DNA from: an uncultured bacterium
GTDB lineage: Bacteria; DRYD01
DNA length: 64,000 bases
Direction: 5' to 3'
NCBI GenBank assembly: GCA_937139605.1
Contig: CAKZQG010000043.1
Span: 1-64,000 of the forward strand
Shown: piece by piece, positions 9,969 to 18,041 of the stretch
How the letters are laid out: every line of letters begins with the position of its first letter
Position numbering within the stretch: the stretch's first letter is position 1
Notes under the pieces: model-generated
Seen by the model: only the letters and a program-made list of their open reading frames with translations
Databases searched by the model: none
Told to the model about the DNA's origin: nothing
Translations under genes and position numbers: made by a program

Positions 9969-10160
9969 TTAAAAGAGAATTACCCCCTTATTAAGTGTAG
10001 CTTCAGCACTGCCTTCCTTACATAACAGACCGAAGTTCGTTTTAGTAAAATTTTCACCTTTATATGAGTTCTAAATTTTCCTATTCTTAATGCTCATAGA
10101 TTCAGCACATCCTTTTCGGTAGCAAAATCTCCATCTAATATATATTCTGCTGTTTGTAAA
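9969..10160 (-). pseudogene. Degenerate coding fragment, unidentified
   Basis: Read on the minus strand this stretch gives a protein-like but broken sequence. One segment reads YILDGDFATEKDVLNL, meets a TGA, continues as ALRIGKFRT, and after a one-base frame change ends GENFTKTNFGLLCKEGSAEA...VILF with a TAA at 9969-9971. Coherent runs in more than one frame suggest gene debris. The tail weakly recalls the variable C-terminal ends of IS200/IS605 TnpB proteins, whose 3' ends overlap a structured RNA. No zinc-ribbon or catalytic motif is left, so that is only a suggestion. It is more GC-rich than the surrounding spacer. There is no intact gene between serS and the next unit. Confidence 0.3.
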
Positions 10161-10181
10161 AAAAATAGTTATTATAATTTA

Positions 10182-10639
10182 TTAAGTTCTAATAGCATCT
10201 TTAACTACATTATAAACACCGCCTATAACAAGAGCTAACAATACTCCAAAAGGCCCCATAACAGCTACAGCACCTGCTGTTAATCAACCTATTACCATAC
10301 TATCTAATACTCCATGTAATGTTCCTTTTACTACACCTAAAAGTGCCCCTTTTAAACTAGTTTTTGTAACAGTCCATTCATTCTTTTCTTGCATATCTTT
10401 TGTTGCAGCATTATTTATATCAGTATAAAATGAATAAGCTTTTAAAGCGCCTGTTAACAAAGGATATGCACCACCTGTTACTACTACACCTGCACCTTTT
10501 AGCAATCCTTCTACAAATGAATAACTAGGAGTATTTTCTACTTTATCACCTTCTATTCTTACAAACTCCTTCTTATCACCTTCTTTAATAGAACACCATC
10601 CCAATACATTTTTGTTTGTAATTTATCATTTATTTCCAT
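10182..10639 (-). pseudogene. Decayed small Gly/Ala-rich hydrophobic protein (copy 1)
   Basis: A 106-residue open stretch (10287-10604) has no ATG start of its own. It reads KEGDKKEFVRIEGDKV, then FVEGLLKGAGVVVTGGAYP and ALKAYSF, and ends ...LDSMVIG at an in-frame TGA (10284-10286). Reading on after the TGA gives 33 more coherent residues (LTAGAVAVMGPFGVLLALVIGG, then VYNVVKDAIRT) before TAA 10182-10184. Upstream, ATG 10639 starts MEINDKLQTKMYW in another frame, implying a frameshift near 10600. I therefore read this as a gene with at least two lesions. Two hydrophobic Gly-rich segments suggest membrane or pore interaction; the family is unknown to me. A more ruined homologue lies at 35130-35450. 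Confidence 0.6.
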
Positions 10640-10764
10640 GTTTTAAACAGCCCATACTTTTTGTTCTTTCTTTGTAAAAATTTTATCTTTCATTTCTTAT
10701 ATTAATATTTTTATTAATTTTTATATTATTTAAATATAAAAAAATGTTAATTTTTTGTTTTATA

Positions 10765-12339
10765 TTAAAATCTTAATACTTTTCCGTTTTTAGATATTAT
10801 TTCTTTATCCTTCAATACTAATTTACCATTAACAAATACGTAATTAATTCCATCAGGATATTGATGTGGATTTAAATAAGTTGAATTATCTCTTAAATTG
10901 TTTAAATCAAAAATAACAATATCAGCAAAATATCCTTTTTCAATTATTCCTCTTTTATAGATATTAAATTTCTTAGCTGGGAACTCAGATAATTTATATA
11001 CTGCTTCCTTTAAAGTTAATAATTTTTTTTGTTTTACATATTTATTAATAAATTTAATAAAAGTGCCGTAAGTTCTTGGATGTGGATGAGATTTAGATAA
11101 TATTCCATATGGGCATCTTATAGCACTATCACTTGCAACCATAACGTATTCTTTTGTAGCTATATAATCCACTTCTTCTTCATCCATTAGAAAATAGATT
11201 GCTCCTAAATCATAGCCTTCTGTTTTTAATAAGTATATAACAGTTTTAGCAGGAGATATTTTTAAATCTTTTGAAATATCTTGAATAGTTAATCCAATAT
11301 ATTTTGATAACTTAGGATTATAAGCTTCAGATATTATTATTTTATCCCAAGGAGTATGAGGAGTATTTTCTATATCTTTTTCTACTTGTTCCTCATTTAA
11401 AGATATTTTAGATATAATATCTTCAATAGAGCCTTCTAAGTATTTATCAGGTAGCACTTGAGATAAGCCGGTATTAGAAGCTTCATAAGGGTATTGATCA
11501 GCATCTATATTAATATTATTTTTTTTAGCTTGTTCAATTAGAAGACAAGCTTCTTTAGCTTTGCCCTTAGCAACACCTGCTGCTTTTAAATGAGAAATCT
11601 CGAAATTAACCCCACTTTCCTTAGATATTTCTATACTTTCATTTATTGCTTCAAGTAATTTAGAGCTTTCTGATCTCATATGATTCGTTAAAATTTTATT
11701 TTTAGATTTAACTACCTTAGCTAATTCTATTAATTCTTTGGAATCTGAAAATTTACCAGGTATATAAATAAGTCCTAAGGATAACCCAATTGCTCCTTCA
11801 TCTAACACTTTTGATAATTCATTTTTAAAGACATTGATATCATTATCATTAAGTTTAATATTATTATATCCGAATAATCCTGCACGGATTTGCCCATGCC
11901 CCGCAAGATAGGCATAATTAATAGAAATATTAAGTGATTCAATATAATCTAAGTATTCCTTTAAAGAGCTCCAATTTAGTTTATGTATATTATAGCTTTG
12001 AGCTTCTGTTTTAATAGAATTAAAAGTATTAGGATAAAGAGGACTAACAGCGAATCCACAATTCCCAGAAACAATAGTAGTAACCCCTTGATAAAGAGCG
12101 CTACAAGCTTCAGGATTAGCTATTATCGTTAAATCACTATGACTATGAACATCAATAAACCCAGAAGAAACACATAACTCCTCAGCATCAATTACTTCAT
12201 AACCATTTGATTTTAAATTATTTATATCATCTTCATTAAGTAAGTCATAATTTATTTCTTCTATTATTTCGTTATTTATAAATACGTTTCCTTTTTTTTC
12301 TTTTTGGATTATAAATCCATTAATAATAGCTGTTTTCAT
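10765..12339 (-). CDS. N-acyl-D-amino-acid deacylase (D-aminoacylase family amidohydrolase)
   Basis: 524 residues of the amidohydrolase superfamily. Ligands match the D-aminoacylase pattern: GFIDVHSHSD (H65, H67), then SGNCG with the metal-bridging Cys at 94, NHMRSES, ISHLKAAG, and a C-terminal Asp in MVASDSAIRCP. These enzymes hydrolyse N-acyl-D-amino acids (or acyl-D-glutamate/aspartate) in the cytoplasm, often in D-amino-acid or peptidoglycan scavenging. Its ATG follows directly on the TAA of the upstream 107-residue gene (TAAATG), so the two are translationally coupled. The exact substrate is unknown. Confidence 0.85.
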   Translation of the reverse strand: MKTAIINGFIIQKEKKGNVFINNEIIEEINYDLLNEDDINNLKSNGYEVIDAEELCVSSGFIDVHSHSDLTIIANPEACSALYQGVTTIVSGNCGFAVSPLYPNTFNSIKTEAQSYNIHKLNWSSLKEYLDYIESLNISINYAYLAGHGQIRAGLFGYNNIKLNDNDINVFKNELSKVLDEGAIGLSLGLIYIPGKFSDSKELIELAKVVKSKNKILTNHMRSESSKLLEAINESIEISKESGVNFEISHLKAAGVAKGKAKEACLLIEQAKKNNINIDADQYPYEASNTGLSQVLPDKYLEGSIEDIISKISLNEEQVEKDIENTPHTPWDKIIISEAYNPKLSKYIGLTIQDISKDLKISPAKTVIYLLKTEGYDLGAIYFLMDEEEVDYIATKEYVMVASDSAIRCPYGILSKSHPHPRTYGTFIKFINKYVKQKKLLTLKEAVYKLSEFPAKKFNIYKRGIIEKGYFADIVIFDLNNLRDNSTYLNPHQYPDGINYVFVNGKLVLKDKEIISKNGKVLRF

Positions 12340-12663
12340 TTATTTTCTCCTTTCCATTAATTTTTTAATTAAATTTTCTATTTCTTGCCTAGCTTTATAT
12401 CTTCTTAAATAAAATATAATAGAGTGATTAGAATAATTGGATAGATTAAGTAAATACTTTTTGTTATTATATTTTTTACTATTATTATTTACAAATACCA
12501 AAGAAGGTTTTCCTTCAAAATTAGTAAAAAATAATTCAAATTCATTTTTACCATTATTTTTAGTATTTTTAATAATAGGTTTTAAATTTTGAATTTTTAA
12601 CACTTTTATTAAGTAATAAAAAAATCTTTCATTACAATATTTTAACATACTAATTTTAAACAA
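12340..12663 (-). CDS. Small hypothetical protein coupled to D-aminoacylase
   Basis: 107 residues, mixed alpha/beta, with a basic C-terminus (RRYKARQEIENLIKKLMERRK as helix, positions about 87-107). There is no signal peptide or membrane span. A central Asn/Lys-rich stretch includes KPSLVFVNNNSKKY. I do not recognise a family. Its stop codon abuts the start of the D-aminoacylase gene, so it belongs to the same operon and may serve the same pathway. It is too short and too biased in composition to say more. Confidence 0.55.
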   Translation of the reverse strand: MFKISMLKYCNERFFYYLIKVLKIQNLKPIIKNTKNNGKNEFELFFTNFEGKPSLVFVNNNSKKYNNKKYLLNLSNYSNHSIIFYLRRYKARQEIENLIKKLMERRK

Positions 12664-12882
12664 TCCCTTCCATTTAAAATTAAAATTAAAAAACTTTTAG
12701 TTTATCTATTTATTTTATTATTTTTTTTATCTATAAATTCCTCTAATTCATTATAATTTTATAGGTTTATTTATTTAATTTTTTAGAGGTAGGAGTTTTT
12801 GTTATGTAGAATAATTATATTAACTAAAGATATTTGTATTAAAGATATTATGTGATAAAAAAATAAAGGGGTGTTAGTAAAA

Positions 12883-13245
12883 ATGATAAAAAAAATAAGC
12901 CGAAATGAATTAAGAAAAATTAGACATAAAAGGATAAGAAAAAAAATAAAAGGTACTTCTTTAAGGCCAAGATGTAGTATTTTTAAAAGTAATAAACACA
13001 TATATTTACAAGTAATAGACGACACTAAAGGAATAACTTTAACTTATGCTAATTCATTAGAAAAAGATTTAAGAGAGAAAAGATTAAAATTTAAAGAAAT
13101 AGTGGAAGAAGTAGCAAATAAGTTAGCTTCAAGATGTAAAGAAAAAAATATAAATAAATTAGTTTTTGATAGAGGCGGGTATAAATATCATGGTAATGTT
13201 AAAAAAGTAGCAGATATTTTAAGACAACATGGAATAGAATTATAA
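12883..13245 (+). CDS. rplR: 50S ribosomal protein L18
   Basis: 120 residues, the normal L18 size. It has the basic N-terminal tail (RKIRHKRIRKKIKGT), RPRCSIFKSNKHIYLQVIDD and the C-terminal FDRGGYKYHGNVKKVADILR. L18 binds 5S rRNA in the central protuberance. A GTG at 12871 is in frame, but it lies inside the AAAGGGGTG ribosome-binding site, so the ATG at 12883 is the better start. It opens a three-gene ribosomal unit; the usual upstream spc genes (L14, L24, L5, S14, S8, L6) are missing here. Confidence 0.95.
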   Translation: MIKKISRNELRKIRHKRIRKKIKGTSLRPRCSIFKSNKHIYLQVIDDTKGITLTYANSLEKDLREKRLKFKEIVEEVANKLASRCKEKNINKLVFDRGGYKYHGNVKKVADILRQHGIEL

Positions 13246-13289
13246 AATAATTATAAAATAATAAATAATAAAAGGGGGTAAAATTTAAG

Positions 13290-14024
13290 ATGACTTTAGT
13301 AGAAAAAGGAGAATATGATAGCATATTAGTTTCATTAAGAAGAGTTACGCGGGTAATGAAAGGTGGAAAAAGGTTTAGATTTAGTGCATTAGTAGTAGTA
13401 GGAGATGGGAATGGGAAAGTAGGTGCAGCATTAGCTAAAGCTCCAGAAGCTATGTTAGCCATAAGAAAAGCTGAAGAAAAAGCTAAAAAAAGTATGTTTA
13501 ATGTCCCAATTGTTAATGAAACTATCCCACATGAAATATTAGGAATAAACACAACCTCAAAAGTACTTTTAAAACCAGCAGGTAAAGGAACAGGAATAAT
13601 CGCATCTATGCCAGTTAGAAGTGTTTTAGAAAAAGCTGGATATAAAAATATTTTAACCAAATCCTTAGGGAGTAATAATCATATAAATTTAGTATGGGCT
13701 ACCATAGACGCACTTAAAAAACTTAAAACTAAAGAAGAACAATTAGAAATATTACAATCTACTGAATCTAAAGACCAATTCGAAAAATATTTAAAACCAA
13801 CTGATAACTATACAACTTCTCAAGAAAAATTAAAGCAAACATCAAAACCAACAACAGAAGAACAATCTAAAATAGAAAACCAATCAAAACCTACTGAACA
13901 ATATAGATCTAATCCTAAACAAAAAGATAACTTTAGAAATAAATTTAATAAACCCAATTACAAAAAATTTAATAAACAAACTAATGAATCTTTAAAAGAT
14001 AACAATGAAAATAATAACGAATAA
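13290..14024 (+). CDS. rpsE: 30S ribosomal protein S5 with long C-terminal extension
   Basis: The first ~160 residues are canonical S5: VSLRRVTRVMKGGKRFRFSA, VVVGDGNGKVG, GTGIIASMPVRSVLEKAGY and NILTKSLGSNN. S5 lines the mRNA entry channel and helps proofreading. The chain then runs on for about 80 more residues of Lys/Asn/Gln/Thr/Pro-rich low-complexity sequence, ending DNNENNNE; typical S5 is about 165 residues. The tail is in frame and precedes rplO by 21 nt. It looks disordered and basic, so it may contact rRNA or a partner. The start has a strong AAAGGGGG site. Confidence 0.95.
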   Translation: MTLVEKGEYDSILVSLRRVTRVMKGGKRFRFSALVVVGDGNGKVGAALAKAPEAMLAIRKAEEKAKKSMFNVPIVNETIPHEILGINTTSKVLLKPAGKGTGIIASMPVRSVLEKAGYKNILTKSLGSNNHINLVWATIDALKKLKTKEEQLEILQSTESKDQFEKYLKPTDNYTTSQEKLKQTSKPTTEEQSKIENQSKPTEQYRSNPKQKDNFRNKFNKPNYKKFNKQTNESLKDNNENNNE

Positions 14025-14045
14025 AAAACAAGAGGGGTGTAATTT

Positions 14046-14549
14046 ATGTATTTACAAGAATTAAAACCGTATAAAGGGAGTAAGAAAAAAAGAAAAAGAA
14101 TAGGAAGAGGTTTAGGTAGTGGTCATGGAGTAACAGCTACAAGAGGAACAAAGGGGCAAAAAGCAAGAAGTGGAGGAGCTAAACCCCCATTTTTTGAAGG
14201 TGGTCAAAATCCTTTATACTTAAGGGTTCCTTCTAAGGGATTTACTAACATCTTTAAAAAAGAATATCATATCTTAAAAATCTCAGATTTAAATATCTTT
14301 GATGATAATACAGTAGTTACTCCCGATTTACTTAACAAAGTAGGATTAATAAAATATAAAGATAAATTAGATAAAGAAATAAAAATCTTAGGAAATGGGG
14401 AGTTAAATAAAACTTTAGAAATCCATGCTCATAAAATAACAAAAAAGGCTCTACAAAAATTAGAAAAAACTAATTCAAAATTTGTAAAATTACCCCCATT
14501 AAAAACTAAATTTAAAAAAACCATCAGGAGAAAATCCCATCCTCTATAA
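14046..14549 (+). CDS. rplO: 50S ribosomal protein L15
   Basis: 167 residues with the L15 N-terminal signature: KKKRKRIGRGLGSGHG, TRGTKGQKARSGG and FEGGQNPLYLRVPSKGF. The mixed domain follows, with the GELNKTLEIHAHKITKKA strand-helix. L15 is an assembly protein of the large subunit. It follows rpsE by 21 nt with a GAGGGG site. rpmD (L30), which often lies between these genes, is absent. secY, which normally follows rplO, is not here; the next gene is murB. Confidence 0.95.
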   Translation: MYLQELKPYKGSKKKRKRIGRGLGSGHGVTATRGTKGQKARSGGAKPPFFEGGQNPLYLRVPSKGFTNIFKKEYHILKISDLNIFDDNTVVTPDLLNKVGLIKYKDKLDKEIKILGNGELNKTLEIHAHKITKKALQKLEKTNSKFVKLPPLKTKFKKTIRRKSHPL

Positions 14550-14553
14550 TAAG

Positions 14554-14575
14554 ATAAAGATAAATCGATCTTTAT
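14554..14575 (+). terminator. Weak AT-rich hairpin after rplO
   Basis: ATAAAGAT and ATCTTTAT form a perfect 8-bp stem with a 6-nt loop just after the L15 stop codon. No T-tract follows, so it may be a processing or stability hairpin and not a true terminator. The rest of the 154-nt gap to murB shows only an AT-rich promoter-like box before the GTG. Confidence 0.35.
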
Positions 14576-14703
14576 AAAATATTAGCAAGAAGTATATATT
14601 ATATAAAAATATTAATAAGGCTTACTAAATTAAGAAGCATTAATGGATAGTTTAAAAAAACCAAGAAAACAAAAAAAATAAATAATTATAATTAGCTACT
14701 TTA

Positions 14704-15642
14704 GTGTTAAAAATAGATAATGATTATATTTTAAAATTCAAAAAAGATATAAATTTATCGAATTTAACAACTTATAAAATTGGTGGCAAAAGTTTAGGAG
14801 TATTTGTCTTTAATAATTCTTTTGATTTAATAAAATCGTTATTATATTTTTCAGATAAAGGGATTCCTTATAAAATAATAGGGAAAGGGAGTAATTTACT
14901 AATAACAGACGAGTACTTAATAGAGCAAGTTTTCATAATAAACAAAGAAAGGTTTTTCTTAAATTACGGTAATAAGGTTTTAGTAAATGCAGGCTTGGAA
15001 TTACAATATTTTATTAAAAAATTAATAGATTTAAATTTTGATTCTTATCAAGAGTTAGCAGGGATTCCCGCAAGTGTAGGGGGCTGCGTATTTAATAATG
15101 CTGGCATCCCCTCAATTGAAATAGCTCAGTATATTAAAACAATATACTATTTTAACCGAAAAAAAAGAAAAATAGAAAATATAAAAATCACAGACAAAAA
15201 CAGATCTAATTTCTTTTCCTATAGAGATTCCTTTTTTAAAGAAGAAGCTAAAAATAATAATTTCTACGATATACTATATATAGAATTTGAACTTAAAAAT
15301 AAGAAAAATAAAACTGAGTTATTAGAAATATATAATAAAACTTGGGAAAAGAGGATACTAACTCAACCGTTAAATTCTCCATCATGCGGTAGTGTTTTTA
15401 AAAATATTCATTTAAATTTAAAAAACGAAAAAAAATTTATAAGAGCTTGGGAAATTATTGATAGATTAGGTTTTAGGGGATATATATTTAACGGTGCTAA
15501 AGTTTCTGAAAAACATCCTAACTTTATCCTTAATTTTAATAATGCTAAATTTAGAGATGTTTATAATTTAATTCAATTAATTCTTTCAAAAGCTAAAGAG
15601 CAAAATTATCACTTAGATCTAGAAGTAGAAATAATTAAATAA
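14704..15642 (+). CDS. murB: UDP-N-acetylenolpyruvoylglucosamine reductase
   Basis: 312 residues of MurB, the flavoenzyme that makes UDP-N-acetylmuramate for peptidoglycan. Seen are TTYKIGGKS, the FAD-binding KIIGKGSNLLITD and ELAGIPASVGGCVFNNAG. SPSCGSVFKN holds the catalytic Ser, and GAKVSEKHPNFILN lies near the C-terminus. The start is GTG, with no Shine-Dalgarno. A TATAAT-like box lies about 14 nt upstream, which fits a leaderless mRNA. It is not clustered with other mur genes. Confidence 0.95.
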   Translation: MLKIDNDYILKFKKDINLSNLTTYKIGGKSLGVFVFNNSFDLIKSLLYFSDKGIPYKIIGKGSNLLITDEYLIEQVFIINKERFFLNYGNKVLVNAGLELQYFIKKLIDLNFDSYQELAGIPASVGGCVFNNAGIPSIEIAQYIKTIYYFNRKKRKIENIKITDKNRSNFFSYRDSFFKEEAKNNNFYDILYIEFELKNKKNKTELLEIYNKTWEKRILTQPLNSPSCGSVFKNIHLNLKNEKKFIRAWEIIDRLGFRGYIFNGAKVSEKHPNFILNFNNAKFRDVYNLIQLILSKAKEQNYHLDLEVEIIK

Positions 15643-15765
15643 ACAAATAAATAAAAAAATTAATGAGGATAAAAACAATTTAAAAACTATTAAAAAGCGT
15701 ATATTTAAAAATATATTAACAAACTAAAAACCCTAAAATGGAAGCAAACTATTTAAAGGAAAAAT

Positions 15766-15786
15766 AGTATTTAAGATACTTTTTAA
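15766..15786 (+). terminator. Possible terminator after murB
   Basis: AGTAT-TTAAG-ATACT followed by TTTTT forms a short AT-only hairpin about 125 nt after the murB stop, upstream of the pseudoknot RNA. The stem is only five pairs, extendable by A-T pairs around a bulge, so support is weak. Confidence 0.3.
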
Positions 15787-15830
15787 AGAGTTGCCAAGTA
15801 ATTTTTGCTATTGATATAATTAGCCTAATC

Positions 15831-15905
15831 CCGCCTGCAGACCATAGGGATAACGTGGCGGAATATAAATAGGTCTGCCAAGAGTGTATATTATTATACA
15901 CTTTT
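15831..15905 (+). ncRNA. Putative structured RNA: H-type pseudoknot plus terminator-like hairpin
   Basis: This is a GC-rich island in an AT-rich spacer. CCGCC (15831-15835) pairs with GGCGG (15857-15861), and GCAGACC (15837-15843) pairs with GGTCTGC (15872-15878). The pairings interlock, giving an H-type pseudoknot with loops of 1, 13 and 10 nt. One nucleotide later an 11-pair hairpin (15880-15890 with 15895-15905, loop TTAT) ends in a T-run. It finishes 19 nt before the ATG of the M16-family gene, which has no Shine-Dalgarno. The layout resembles a compact riboswitch or a short regulatory RNA. I do not recognise it as a preQ1, SAM-II, fluoride or guanidine-III class. Confidence 0.6.
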
Positions 15906-15924
15906 GTTAATCAGAATAAAATTA

Positions 15925-17160
15925 ATGAGTAATTTATTAGAAAATACTGATTTAAAACTTCACTTTTATTCTATGGATGATTTAGTATATGTTATACCTG
16001 ATAACACTATACCTATTACTTATTTAAGTATTTATTTTTTAAGTGGTAGTTATTTAGAAAATATTAGTAAATTGGGATTAAATTATATAACTTTTAAAAC
16101 TTTAGTAAGATCAACTAAAAAATTTAAATATGAAGATCTAAATTATTATCTAGACAAATATTCAATAAGTTTAGGTAGTTTTGCTGGATATTTTAATAGT
16201 GGAATCTCAATATCTTTTCCTTTCTATAATTACAAAGAAGCTTTATACGTTTTAAACTCTATATTATATGATTATATTTTTAAATCAATTGACTTAGAGG
16301 AAGTAAAAAGGGATTCAATCAATAGTATAAAAATCTTAAGAGACGATGTATTTGCATATTTAAGTGCATACGCAGATAAAGCATTTTACAACTCATTTCT
16401 AGCTAATGATATTAAAGGAAGTATTAAAAATATAAAAAAATTCGATAGAAAGTCCTTAATTAATTGGTATGAGTATATAATTAATTCAAAAGATATAAAA
16501 AAGATAGCAATAATTTCAGGCTATACTAATAATAAATTTGAACAACAAGTATTTAAAAACCTAAAAAAAATATTAAATAAAACTAATAATTACCTACAAA
16601 AGATGATGGATTTTGAAATAATTCCCAAAAGAATAACTCATAAATTAAAGAAAGTAGAAACAGGGATATCTATAATTTATCCTGCTCCAAGTTATTCTTT
16701 AGATTTCTTTGATTATAAAGTCATTTCTTCTATTTTAGGTTCAATGTCAGGCAGATTATTTACAAATATAAGAGAAAAACAAGAATTAGCATATGCTATT
16801 ACTTCTTATTATGAACCACTCCCTATAAAATCTGGAAATATTAAATTCCTTATGCTTACTTCTAAAGAAAATAAAAACAAAGCATTAAATGCTTTATTTA
16901 ATGAAGTTAATAATATAATAGCTAATGGATTTAATGAAGAAGAAATAAATACTGCCAAAAATTACATCATAGGAAACTATATTGATTCATTTATAAGACG
17001 TTCTTTTAAAGCTTCTTCTTTAGCTAAACATGTTTTATTCGATATTCCCTTAGAATTTATTAACAATTATATAGATTACATTAATTCAGTTACCCAAGAA
17101 AGTATAAACCAAAAAATATACTACTTTAAAAACAAACCTGGCATATTTATAGTAGATTAA
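15925..17160 (+). CDS. M16-family (insulinase-like) protein, non-catalytic subunit type
   Basis: 411 residues with the two-lobe M16B plan. The N-terminal lobe begins with strands ITYLSIYFLSGSYLE, as in processing peptidases. The position of the zinc-binding HxxEH motif reads GLNYITFKT, so the metal site is lost. The C-terminal lobe keeps the R/Y substrate motif: GSMSGRLFTNIREKQELAYA. In bacterial M16B pairs one subunit carries HxxEH and the other R/Y, so this is probably the R/Y half of a heterodimer with its partner elsewhere. A TTG at 15904 is in frame but lies inside the upstream hairpin, so ATG 15925 is chosen. No ribosome-binding site is visible. Confidence 0.8.
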   Translation: MSNLLENTDLKLHFYSMDDLVYVIPDNTIPITYLSIYFLSGSYLENISKLGLNYITFKTLVRSTKKFKYEDLNYYLDKYSISLGSFAGYFNSGISISFPFYNYKEALYVLNSILYDYIFKSIDLEEVKRDSINSIKILRDDVFAYLSAYADKAFYNSFLANDIKGSIKNIKKFDRKSLINWYEYIINSKDIKKIAIISGYTNNKFEQQVFKNLKKILNKTNNYLQKMMDFEIIPKRITHKLKKVETGISIIYPAPSYSLDFFDYKVISSILGSMSGRLFTNIREKQELAYAITSYYEPLPIKSGNIKFLMLTSKENKNKALNALFNEVNNIIANGFNEEEINTAKNYIIGNYIDSFIRRSFKASSLAKHVLFDIPLEFINNYIDYINSVTQESINQKIYYFKNKPGIFIVD

Positions 17161-17219
17161 CATTTATTTTATAGCAGATTACATTATTTATAATAGATTA
17201 ATAAGCTAAAATCAAAATA

Positions 17220-17993
17220 ATGATTTTATATTTTAATTTTAAAATCTATTCTAGTAATATTCAAGATCTAGATCAAAAAAGAATAATAAACAGAATTAAA
17301 TTAATAAAAAATAAAATTAATAAACTAAATGTAATTTTACCTATCCAAAAGCATACTAACAAAATTTTAAATTTATCCGAATTATTTTATAAGGATTTGA
17401 ATTATTTAGACAAGTTAAAGATTTTAGAAACAGGATTTGATGGAATATATTTTGATAAAAATGATCTTTATTTATTAGAGTATTTTGGTTTAGGAGTATT
17501 AACAGCAGATTGCTTACCTATTATAATTTTTATTTTTCAAGATAATCTAAATAATGAAATTTATATAAATAACAATTGGTTATCCAATTTTATTATGGGT
17601 GGTATATTACATGCAGGTTGGAAAGGGATTTTCTATGGAATTATCTATAATTTTTTTAAAATATTAAATAACTATATTAAAAATTCACATGTTTTAAGGA
17701 TATTCGTATATATAGGTCCAAGCATAAGGAGTTGTTGCTATGAAGTAAAACCAGATTTTATCAATCAAAACAATATCTCTAAAGAATTCTATTACCTTAA
17801 AAATAACAAAATATATTTAAATCTAATTGATATAGCTAAAAAACAAATAGATAATTCTATAAAAAATATAAAAGCTAATATACAAAAAACAGAATTAATA
17901 GATAAAAATGAATGTACTTATTGTAGTAATAAATATTTTTCTTATAGAAAAGGGCATAAAACTGAAAGAAATATAACTGTTTTATATCTATAA
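17220..17993 (+). CDS. YfiH/LACC1-type purine nucleoside phosphorylase (Cu-oxidase_4 domain)
   Basis: 257 residues of the YfiH (formerly 'laccase domain') family. The three zinc ligands are in place: H45 in QKHTNKI, C98 in TADCLP and H131 in HAGWKG. IGPSIRSCCYEV and a Cys-rich end (ECTYCSNKYFSYR) also fit. Members cleave or deaminate purine nucleosides such as adenosine and inosine in the cytoplasm. It is often found near ftsZ/murein genes; here it follows the M16 gene and directly abuts the next frame. No Shine-Dalgarno is visible, but a TATAAT box lies about 30 nt upstream. Confidence 0.85.
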   Translation: MILYFNFKIYSSNIQDLDQKRIINRIKLIKNKINKLNVILPIQKHTNKILNLSELFYKDLNYLDKLKILETGFDGIYFDKNDLYLLEYFGLGVLTADCLPIIIFIFQDNLNNEIYINNNWLSNFIMGGILHAGWKGIFYGIIYNFFKILNNYIKNSHVLRIFVYIGPSIRSCCYEVKPDFINQNNISKEFYYLKNNKIYLNLIDIAKKQIDNSIKNIKANIQKTELIDKNECTYCSNKYFSYRKGHKTERNITVLYL

Positions 17994-18041
17994 TTGCTTT
18001 TATCTAAAGGTAGGAAACTAAAATTATTTAATAAATATAAT

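Noticed and set aside
10284-10286. TGA in the decayed gene as evidence for a recoded UGA (Trp or Gly)
   Set aside because: Dozens of long genes in the window have no in-frame TGA and use TGG for Trp, and TGA ends the TolC-like gene at 2543. The code is standard.
13199-13660. Open frame on the minus strand opposite rplR/rpsE
   Set aside because: It lies entirely over conserved ribosomal protein genes and has no homology-like motifs; a shadow.
15844-15853. Partial homing-endonuclease-like site (TAGGGATAAC) in the pseudoknot loop
   Set aside because: Only a 10-base match; no endonuclease gene or intron boundary nearby.
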